Assembly (NCBI RefSeq): GCF_963576615.1
Contig: NC_088708.1
Coordinates: 50,207,196-50,271,195, forward strand
From: Watersipora subatra
Lineage: Eukaryota > Bryozoa > Gymnolaemata > Cheilostomatida > Watersiporidae
DNA length: 64,000 nucleotides
Direction: 5' to 3'
Part shown: positions 48,401-60,400 of the stretch, piece by piece
Numbering within the stretch: position 1 is the stretch's first letter
Layout of the letters: each line of letters opens with the position of its first letter
Program-made: the position numbers and the translations under genes
Notes under the pieces: generated by a model
Told to the model about the DNA's origin: nothing
Database searches by the model: none
The model's input: only the letters and a program-made list of their open reading frames with translations

Positions 48401-51400
48401 TATCTATTTATCTACAGCCCAAACTATCTATTTATCTACAGCCCAAACTATCTATTTATCTACAGCCCAAACTATCTATTTATCTACAGCCCAAACTATC
48501 TATTTATCTATAGCCCAAACTATCTATTTATCTACAGCCCAAACTATCTATTCATCTACAGCCCAAACTGTCTATTTATCTACAGCCCAAACTATCTATT
48601 TATCTACAGCCCAAACTATCTATTTATCTACAGCCCAAACTATCTATTTATCTACAGCCCAAACTATCTATTTATCTACAGCCCAAACTATCTATTTATC
48701 TACAGCCCAAACTATCTATTCATCTACAGCCCAAACTGTCTATTTATCTACAGCCCAAACTATCTATTTATCTACAGCCCAAACTATCTATTTATCTACA
48801 GCCCAAACTATCTATTCATCTACAGCCCAAACTATCTATTTATCTACAGCCCAAACTATCTATTTATCTACAGCCCAAACTATCTATTTATCTACAGTCC
48901 AAACTGTCAAATACTTAACACTCACAGACAATATTTTGCCACAAAGAAGTTTCTCAGCAAATGTTCACTCAAGTTTACTTAGCCATTGACGTAATTTGTA
49001 GATAAGGAAATATTTTTCAGTCACAACAACCACAACTATTGCAGTTCACACAAATAAGAAGAACATGAGATGATGAGATAAACTAGAATCTTTTGCCCAA
49101 AAATGCCTGAACTCAGAATGTGGTTTTGGCTGTCTACAATACGCAGAAACCCTATCAGCAGCAAACATATTTAGGTCAAGTCCTGATAGATTTCAAAGAC
49201 ACCCTAATGTCATAAAATATGCTTGTGGTTTTGTACCTTGACCATTAGCTAATTCAACTGGACCGAAGTGATGCAAAATTTCCACAGTTCTTTCTTTACT
49301 AACCTGCTGTTAGTTGATAGCCTGTTAGAAATGGAAAGCAAACCAATCTGCATTATTGATTTGGCAGAAAAAGCGCACCTCAAATTTAAACGTTCCTATT
49401 CGACTACTTGTGCAATTTTTTAGTTTTTAAATCTTAAACTGTTGTTTGCAGGCATTTAAACCACTAGGCAGTAACAAATAGGGTTTAGTTGAGTACAACA
49501 GAACTCTACTGTCCTAAGTTCAGTGTGAAATTTATTGATGATACACAGCGCAAACATTTTTATAATCTTTTTGTTTTTCCTAGATCTTATCTAGTCTTTG
49601 AGAAGTATATGATACACTGTCCTCTTGTAGGAACTACTCAATTGTACTTCAACACTATCAGATAGTTGAGTAGCTTGTATTTTTGTCTCACTGCCATAAA
49701 TGATCTAACAAGGAAACATGAATATACCTTCAGGCTGTTTATGGGAATATAAAAGGGAAGCAACAATTATCATGCACCGTGTTTTCATGACCTGGTGTTA
49801 TGGCAACAACAGCACGTGACTGAATTATTATTAAATGAGTGACAACTCAAATCTACATTGTATATGGCTTGGTTGTAGACAAAGGATCACACATTCTTTG
49901 TTAATAACTTGCTATGATAATCTGGCCTGTGGAATTTTCTCTTTCAATTAAAATACTATAAGCTATTACACTTTAACCAAATTCAGAGAGGTTAATGCCA
50001 ATGGCTAATCAATAAAATACAACCCGTACATCTAAGCGTACATTTGAAAGTTAGAATGGTAAATGTTGTATATAGTGATTAAAGTGAGTTTTCTGTACAA
50101 AAACCTTTTTTATTTTCCGTGCAATGCCAACATTTGGCTAGTTCATATCTACAAGAAACTAGATTAGGTTTGACACCATGATAAATGTTGTAAGTAGTAT
50201 ATTCATTTGCTCATGACAATCCACAAGAAACTATTATGAACTTTTTGGTTTAATCTATCTATATATTTCTCAGTGATTGTTTTTTTGTTAAACCCTGTGT
50301 CCAGTTACAGCAAAAATCACATGGCACTGAATTGATCTCAGGACCTCCTGATCTAGGGCTGGAACTTAATCATTAAACCATAACTGTCACATATAACTTT
50401 TATCGTATTTTCTAGGTAAATCAGCCACGCTGATTCTGATTTTGTACTCAAAATAAAGAATGGTCCACTAACCTTCAAAGTCATTTAGGCTCTTTTAAAG
50501 CGTTTCAATATCTGTTTCGAAAACAACACAATTGGCATTACAGCTCCGCCCATAAATATGTGACGAAACCTAGCTTTTTCAGGAACGGAAGTTAGGAATG
50601 TTTAGTCTGATTTAGAATAATAGAGATGGGTGTCTTAAAACCCATTATTATCTAAATCCAGCCTGTAAAATAATTTCAGTTTTGTATGAAAGGTATATAA
50701 ACTATTTAAAATTGCTCGTAGCTTGTTAAATGATGTTTAAATAGGATGAACACCAAGAAAAATGAGCTCAAAAAGCGCGGTTTTGTCACAAGCTAGCGTT
50801 GTTATCGCGCTTTTTTAAATATGCAATGTTAAATAGCTTATCTACCTTTCAGAAAAGACTGAGATTATTTTTAAGGCTGAATTTAGATATTAGTGGATTT
50901 TAAAAAACACCCATATCTATTATTCTAAATCGGTCTAAACACCCCGACGTAACTTCTGTTCCTAGAAAGCTAGGTTATGTCACATATTTATGGGCGGAGC
51001 TTGTTGTGCCGATCGTGTTGTTTTCGAGACCGATATTAAAACGCTGTAAAAAGCCTTCATTACTCTGAAAGTTAGTGGCCTAATCTTTATTTTGAGTACA
51101 AAATCAGAATCAACGTGTCTGGTTATGGTTATGGTTTAAGCTACATGGAATAATCATTGAACAGGCAAATAGTCATTCCATTGGTTAAGATACTCACACT
51201 TGAAGTTGGGGTTAATAACTAGCATTTTTGACTTATACGTGTAACTATTATTAAACTGGCCCAAAACGTGGGTATTGTTTTAGTAAAGATTATAGTAAAG
51301 ATTTAGTTCCAGGTAATTTACTCGAATGCAGTAGGTATTCATTCTATAATCTATGCAGGCCTGACATTCAGCTAGTTTAATCTATTTTTGATAGAATGGA

Positions 51401-54400
51401 CCGATGCCTCAACCACGTCTTAAGAGACACTGATGACAGATGGAATACTAGTAAATCAATTCAACAAATAACTTACCATTATGTTTCTGGTTGTAGGCCT
51501 GGGTGTTGGCATGATATCTATATCATTCTTTACCTCTCTCTACTACAATGTGATCATCATGTGGTCCCTGTACTACATGTTCTCATCTTTCCAAGCATTC
51601 CTTCCATGGGTTGGCTGCAACAATCTCTGGAACACAGACAGTATGTATATTTCAAATAGCTTTTTAATAGGCTTACAGAAATACTGAAACTAACATAACA
51701 TATGGCCTAATTATAGCTATATCACTAAACCACCAATCATGTTTCTCATTTCATTTTTATTCCATCATAGGTTTTACATGACGATAGTTTATGATTTTAG
51801 TCTAATAAAAATTTGCTGTTGGCTGTTTTTAAAATAATGTAATGACATTGTATAAAACCAAAGGAAATGCAAATTTTTTAGCAATTTCCTTTTTCCTTCC
51901 TGTTTGATTGACTAAAAAGCTTCTGCCCAAACATGCTCATGAAACTAGTTCTCCGCTTTAGAGATGGAGGAACTGACAAAATGTTTGTAGATTTTATCAG
52001 AAATTATCGCAATTTTTCTATCATTTGAGATTGTTTTAGATGTTTTAGATGTTTGAGGTGATTTGAATGCCGAGATGTTTCAAAATTAAAATTGATAAAA
52101 CTTGATTGTTATTAAAATGTTCAGATCAACCAAAAGTGCGATTATGACGTGTATATTCGCAAATAGACCATCATAATAGAGACGGATAATGCATCCACTT
52201 GAACACAATAGCCGATATCAACTAATGCAATAATAACAACTAATGACATTATTTTGCATGTATTTTTCTTCTGAACGTTTTAAATGGGACCGAGCTTTAT
52301 CGATTTTGATCTGGAAACACCCTGACAATCAGATCACCTCAAACACCAAAATAATCGCCAATGTTAAAGAAATACCGATAATTTCTGATAAAATAAACAA
52401 AAAAATTTGTGTATGCTCATCTTTAAAACTTTAACACCCTGACATCTTTTTTCTAATAAAGTGTCAGGCGACAAGGGACAGATGACAAATGACAGGTGAC
52501 AAGTGACAGGTGACAAGTGACAGGTGACAAGTGACTAGTCTGATCACACTCTATTTATTAATATGATAAGAAGATGGTAGTTGCTGTGTTGCAGATTGCT
52601 TCGATAGCTCTGAAGAGAAGGCATGTGAGAGATACGACAATGGAACCTCTACTGGAGCAATTTACCTCTATCGAAAGTGTTATAATGCTACTGTGGTCGC
52701 CGCTGAAGAGATCATAGTAGAGTTCAACAACACCCTTGCAGCAGAAAAGAATGCTAGTGAAAAAACAAGGATTCCTGCCGCTGAAGAGTTTTTCAAGTAG
52801 GTTTTGTTTTTCTTTCTTTTTGGCCTCAATAATAGTGGAATCATATCATTCTAAAAAGGAAACATTTTTCTGATTTTCTTAGCATCAAAATAACAAGCAT
52901 TTGAAAATGCTAAAATCAATACCAGTTTTATAGTGAATACCCTACAATTACATGGAAAGTGAGAAAGGCGTCAAAAACTTTCATTCCCTAATATTTCTAC
53001 TTATAGATGTTATGAAACTTGCAACATAATTTAAACACATTCAGTTTAATGGTTTACATTTAGATTATCATAGCTTATTATAGAGGAGCAGAATTTCTAT
53101 TTCAAAGTATATTGTCTGCTTTTATTATGGTTTACACGTGTTTTTAAATATCCTAAACTCTGATAGCCTTTGAACCAATCCTGAATATGCAACAACGGAG
53201 GATAACGGGCAGCATTGCATCTTCTATTGCTGCTATACAAATACTTGTATGGTACATGCATGTCTCCAGTATGCTCTGGCATATAAACCTTCAAAATGCT
53301 TGAGTTTTTAATTATCACATGGTTGAAAGTGCTTTACAAGTGACTTCAAGGGTTAAAACTTGTCTGTAACCTTTGGTTCATAGAATAAAGTCAACATCTC
53401 TCGGTGCACAGTATAATATAGGCAATTTGGAGTTGTACACTCATTCAAGACATAAAGCTACTCAGTAAACCATAGAGTAAATGAATCAGACCCTGCACTG
53501 CAGGAGGGTCAAGGCAGTCATTGTAGTTGAATACCGCTCTTATTTTCAAAATAGTAAAATAGTTTTTAATTCATATTTATGATAGTAATATTTAAATGAA
53601 ATAATTAAGAACTTGTTTATTTTAGCATGAAATTAATTGTGTTTGCATTTAAAAAGTAAGAATTATATTTTGACTGACAAATACTTTAACAGAGTAAATA
53701 GTGATATTTGTAAAATTTAAGTTATTATTAACTTTTTATTAGTGAATAAACATGACAGCTTTACAACTTGGCCACAAGTGTTTACCGTTGCCATCAATGT
53801 TATCAAATATCGAGTAGATACTCAAGCATTGATAACTATGCCAACGACAGCAGACCGCCGCCTCCTTATTTAGCTGGATAGAGAGCAAAACAACCCTTCA
53901 TATTGTGTAGTCTTGTGAAATTAGAGATGTACAATGTAGGTCAACTTTTATCTACTAAGTTCTAAATATAATGAGACATTAATAAAATTGAGTTAATCTA
54001 GCAATAAATCAGAGATAGCAAAAGTAGGCGTGTGATTAACCGAAAAACAACAATGTTACAACCGGATTGCAGCCATTCACTTGACTTACTCTGAGTAGCT
54101 GAGGGTTACTAGAACATTCCTTAAACTGTACGCACAGCTGATAAGGGAATTATCCAGTCTTGGCTCATTGAGTGAAGTTGGCTGCGTCCCAAGTCAAAAT
54201 GATGATACCATAAGACGAGTTATGACTATGAATTACGCTGGATTGGAAGATATGTGTCAAACTGACAACTACATACCAGCGTTTTCGCCTTAAGGATTTA
54301 TAAGATAGAAAGATTCTGTTTAACTATAATGTGGTGATCAGACATCAAAATCTATTGCATTTTCATTTTATGTGTTTGCATTAAATTGAGCTTTCTCTTG

Positions 54401-57400
54401 CAATCAGAGATGAAATGATAGCAATAAGATATAAAATATATACTTTGGTAAACTAACATAAATATTGACAACAGTGAAACATGTCAGACTGGATGTTTAT
54501 AATCGTAAGGAAACAATAGTTTTCTGAAATGAAACTCAAGTTGAAATAATGGGATTTTATTCAGATCTATTGAGATCACTGTGTTCAGACAGCTTCAATC
54601 TCTGGATATGGCTATAATTTAATAATAACATTGTACGATTAGCTTCTCATATATTTTCAGTCATTTCCACAGAATATTTATTAGGCTTCACCAACCTAAC
54701 TTTGTAGTAAAATAAATTAAACTTTAATAAACTGCAACTTAAAGTACACTCAATATTTTTTACTATACATGTAAAAGTTAACCATGAAAATCAATTCCTT
54801 AAGAAGTTTGTATCAAAAGTATATGAGATAGCTTGAAGAATATCGCTATGAAGCTGATAAATTTGAGATAGATTTAAGGCAGGGGTCAGGAACCTTTTTG
54901 ACTGAGAGAGAGATAGACTGAGAGCCACAAAACCCACGTGTTTCAAATTTAATTCTAGATGAGCCGTATTTATAATTTAAATCCCAAAAACATAAAAGGA
55001 AAAGGAAAGCCAACAAATTTAGTATGATTGAGCAATTTTAGATTATAAGAAAACTGGATTTATTTTCAACAACAATAGTCAAATAAAAAAACTTTTTCTC
55101 TGAAGGGTTTACCTTTTGATCTAAAAATAACTTGTGCGGTCTCTGCGCGGCCTGCGCAGAGCGTAGGACAGAAAACACTAGACACTCTTAAAACTAGAAA
55201 CTGCTACGCCCCATCAAAAAGTTGTAAATGAAAATATATCTTTATTAAATGAACGTTATTTTTTACTTTGTTTATTATTACTGTAATTTAAGCATTATTT
55301 GTATTATTATGTTGATTAAATTAACAGCCAATTTGTGGATTATTTTTCTACTGATTTATCAAAGAGCCATATGCAGCCATCAAAAGAGCCATATATGGCT
55401 CGAGAGCCATAGGTTCCCTACCCCTGATTTATGGTAAAGGGAAGTGCCTTGCATTAATATCGGTTTTCCTATATATATATGTGTGCTAGTCGAATGTCCA
55501 GTGCTGGGAGAATATTAAAAGCAGCTCATAAACAGTGGCAGGTAATGTAGTTGAATCTGGCTAATTTGAGTAAGCTAGTATCCGTATTGTTAAATTTACT
55601 AATAAAAAGCATGAGAGGAAGCTTTCGTGGCATTGCAAGTCGCTATGCGTATTTTAACCCAGATACTGACTCATAGCGCCCAATGAATCCATTACACCCC
55701 ATGTAGCTTAATGGATTAGCCTGTCACCTTGTAAATGGGAGGTTAGGAGATCAAATCTTCTGCAATACAGACTACTCAGTGCAAGGTTTTAATCGCTATA
55801 GCTGGACAGACAGCGCGCGGCGACGGACGACGATTTTTGAGATTTATATGTATATATAGATAAAGAATTTTCAACTAAAGGCAGCCACTATACACTCCTC
55901 TCATTATTCTGGAATATAAGCACTAACATATCAGTAAACATGCTAAACACTGCGTATTGCACAGTAGATAGTTAATATAATAAAACTTTCTTGACATAAA
56001 TGCTAGACGAGGGATCACTACACTTGATACAAAGGCAAATATAGCCTTTAAGCATAGGCTTAGCATTGTTGGTGTACACAGATCATAAGTTGAGTTGTAT
56101 AGACATACAACTCAACTTATGATCTGTGTACACCAACAATAATCTTACACTCAAGATAAGATAACTTCATCTTTTCTGTGCAGTCAAAAGATGTATGCTG
56201 TCAACTTCAAAGATGAGAATGGAACAAACACAGGCATCATGAGGCCGATGGAAAATATTGGAGCCCCCAAGTGGGATATAACTCTTACACTGATCTTGTC
56301 TTGGACTATAATCTATCTCTGCATTCTCAAAGGTATCCTTCGTTAATATCTAACTTACCCTACGTATGACCATAATGCAACTGCTGCTTGTCTGTTTTCA
56401 AGTGAAGGCTTGTTAGAACATCATTTAAGTAGATGAACTTTAAAAAATAAAATCAACACCAGTTATGGATTTATAGCCTTAGTGCATTTCTCACAGAGAT
56501 AATCGTCACTATGTTTTCATGACAATCTTTATTATAATGGAAGTCGTGTCTATCTATTCTTCTGTTTGAAAGCACAGTTAGATGCTGTGAAAAAGGATTG
56601 CATCATAAGGGATTCGAACTCACAACATTTCACTTGGTAGAACAACACTTGAGCATCAGCACTGAGCGACCACCTCATGCATTTTAGAATATTTATGCAA
56701 ATAGTTATTACACCTGATGATCTCTTACGGAGCACTGAACTGCCAGGGTACTACTATAGATGTAATGTTAATTGTACACGTAGTTATTACACCTGATAAT
56801 CTCTCACGGCACACCAGACTGCCAGAGTGCTACTATGGATGTAATGTTAATTGTACACATAGTTATTACACCTGATAATCTATCATGGCACACCAGACTG
56901 TCAGGGTACTACTATGGATGTAATGTTAATTGTACACATAGCTATTACACCTGATAATCTCTCATGACACACCAGACTACCAGGGTACTACTATGGATGT
57001 AATGTTAATTGTACACATAGCTATTACACCTGATAATCTCTCACGGCACACCAGACTACCAGAGTACTACTATGGATGTAATGTTAATTGTACACATAGC
57101 TATTACACCTGATAATCTCTCACGGCACACCAGACTACCAGGGTACTACTATAGATGTAATGTTAATTATACACATAGTTATTACACCTGATAATCTCTC
57201 ATGGTACACCAGACTGTCAGGGTACTACTATGGATGTAATGTTAATTGTACACATAGTTATTACACCTGATAATCTCTCATGACACACCAGACTACCAGG
57301 GTACTACTATGGATGTAATGTTAATTGTACACATAGTTATTACACCTGATAATCTCTCATGGCACACCAGACTGCCAGAGTGCTACTATGGATGTAATGT

Positions 57401-60400
57401 TAATTGTACACATAGTTATTACACCTGATAATCTCTCATGGCACACCAGACCGCCAGGGTACTACTATGGATGTAATGTTAATTGTACACATAGCTATTA
57501 CACCTGATAATCTCTCACGGCACACCAGACTACCAGAGTACTACTATGGATGTAATGTTAATTGTACACATAGCTATTACACCTGATAATCTCTCACGGC
57601 ACACCAGACTACCAGGGTACTACTATAGATGTAATGTTAATTATACACATAGTTATTACACCTGATAATCTCTCATGGTACACCAGACTGTCAGGGTACT
57701 ACTATGGATGTAATGTTAATTGTACACATAGTTATTACACCTGATAATCTCTCATGGCACACCAGACTGTCAGGGTACTACTATAGATGTAATGTTAATT
57801 GTACACATAGTTATTACACCTGATAATCTCTCACGGCACACCAGACTGCCAGAGTGCTACTATGGATGTAATGTTAATTGTACACATAGTTATTACACCT
57901 GATAATCTCTCACGGAGCACTGAACTGCCAGGGTACTACTATGGACGTAATGTTAATTGTACACATAGCTATTACACCTGATAATCTCTCATGGCACACC
58001 AGACTGCCAGGGTACTACTATGGATGTAAAGTTAATTGTACATATAGTTATTACACCTGATAATCTCTCAAGGCACACCAGACTGTCAGGGTACTACTAT
58101 GGATGTAATGTTAATTGTACACATAGTTATTACACTGATAATCTCTCACGGTACACCAGACTGTCAGGGTACTACTATAGATGTAATGTTAATTGTACAC
58201 ATAGTTATTACACCTGATAATCTCTCACGGCACACCAGACTACCAGGGTACTACTATAGATGTAATGTTAATTGTACACTTAGTTATTACACCTGATGGT
58301 CTCTCATGACACACCAGACTGCCAGGGTACTACTATGGATGTAATGTTAATTGTACACATAGTTATTACACCTGATAATCTCTCACGGAGCACTGAACTG
58401 CCAGGGTACTACTATAGATGTATTGTTAATTGTACATATAGTTATTACACCTGATAATCTCTCATGGCACACCAGACTGCCAGGGTACTACTATGGATGT
58501 AATGTTAATTGTACACATAGTTATTACACCTGATAATCTCTCATGACACACCAGACTGTCAGGGTACTACTATAGATGTATTGTTAATTGTACATATAGT
58601 TATTACACCTGATAATCTCTCATGGCACACCAGACTGCCAGGGTACTACTATGGATGTAATGTTAATTGTACACATAGTTATTACACCTGATAATCTCTC
58701 ACGGCACACCAGACTGCCAGGGTACTACTATAGATGTAAAGTTAATTGTACACATAGTTATTACACCTGATAATCTCTCATGGCACACCAGACAGCCAGG
58801 GTACTACTATGGATGTAATGTTAATTGTACACATAGTTATTACATCTGATAATCTCTCACGGCACACCAGACTGCCAGAGTGCTACTATGGATGTAATGT
58901 TAATTGTACACATAGCTATTACACCTGATAATCTCTCATAGCACACCAGACTGTCAGGGTACTACTATAGATGTAATGTTAATTGTACACATAGTTATTA
59001 CACCTGATAATCTCTCATGGCACACCAGACTGCCAGGGTACTACTATGGATGTAATGTTAATTGTACACATAGTTATTACACCTGATAATCTCTCACGGA
59101 GCACTGAACTACCAGGGTACTAGTTATACTTAAAGGTGGTCTAGCTGTCACTGGGTCTTGCTAGTTTTCACACGCTGCCGAATGACCAAGCTTGATTGAC
59201 TGCATAAAAAATATGCTCTGTTCCTGTCACAATTTCATGCTTCTATTGTATAATGTACTTCGTACCTAAATACACTAATACTATAAAGATCATATGGCTA
59301 AAATATGACAATTCTAGTTACAGGTCATCTCTCAATAAACCAACTCATTAAAAGTCGATAAAACTTCTGACGAAATATAGATCTTTTAATCTTAGGTACA
59401 TATGTAGTTCTTAGATAGCCTAAGGTTGTTTTTCTAAGAATAAAGACATCAGGAAATGATATTATATATCTTGTCTGGTCTATGAGCTAATCTTTGAAAT
59501 GTGACTTATTATATTTCCCCCATAAACATTACCTCAGTTATTTGAGTTATCGACAATTATGAAAATGTAACACCAAGCGAGTAGAGCTGTGGTTAAAATA
59601 CTAAAGACTAACATAACACTCAATATTAGTAATATATTTTACGAAATTAATTCTGAATAAATTTGTCACAATACGTTTCTAGGAATAAAGACATCAGGAA
59701 AAGTTGTCTACTTCACGGCTACCTTTCCATATATTGTTATTTTGATCCTGCTGGTGTTTGGAGCAACTCTGGATGGAGCCGAAGAAGGAGTTCTCTACTA
59801 CATCCGACCTGATTTTAGTAAACTGTGGACAGCTCAGGTTTGAGCTTTCAATCTTGTTCACTTTGCCAAACTACCAATCTATAAGCATACTATGAACACT
59901 CATGTTCACTTTAGTTTAATCTAGGCATTTAACTTTCAACGTCGAGTTTTGTTCAATAAGTCACTAGTTATAATTTAATTGTAACAATTTTACAGAGTTT
60001 ATGATTATGACAGACTTTTAAAGTTGAAGCCTATTTAAATACCTACATGCATCATGGCTAGTAAGAGGCTGAGAATTACTAACTTTTCACCAGTTTGTAG
60101 TGATGTCCTGTCTTTAAAGAGAGGCGAGCTATGCGTGAACCGACAATAACTGACTTAAACATGTTTATCATTTCAGATTTTATATGACTGCAAAAGATTA
60201 AATGTAAAAATGTTGGAGAACTTGATAGTTGTAAAAACAAGCAGGTCATATATACAAATTATATTAATTTTATTTTTGCTTGAAGAAAAAAACACATTTT
60301 TACAATCAGCCATTTAATATCTCCTATAACAATAATAATGATAGTAATAATAATAATAAGAATTGAGAGAACGTTTTTAGCAATTCGTATTTGTAGTTTT

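Noticed and set aside
48066..48989. A 307-residue [14 protein letters not shown] protein
   Set aside because: The frame is only the 24-bp satellite plus the edge of a pogo element. The unit length of 24 keeps it open by chance.
56598..56690. A tRNA gene on the minus strand
   Set aside because: The B-box is good, but the acceptor stem and anticodon arm do not pair. It fits a tRNA-derived SINE head.
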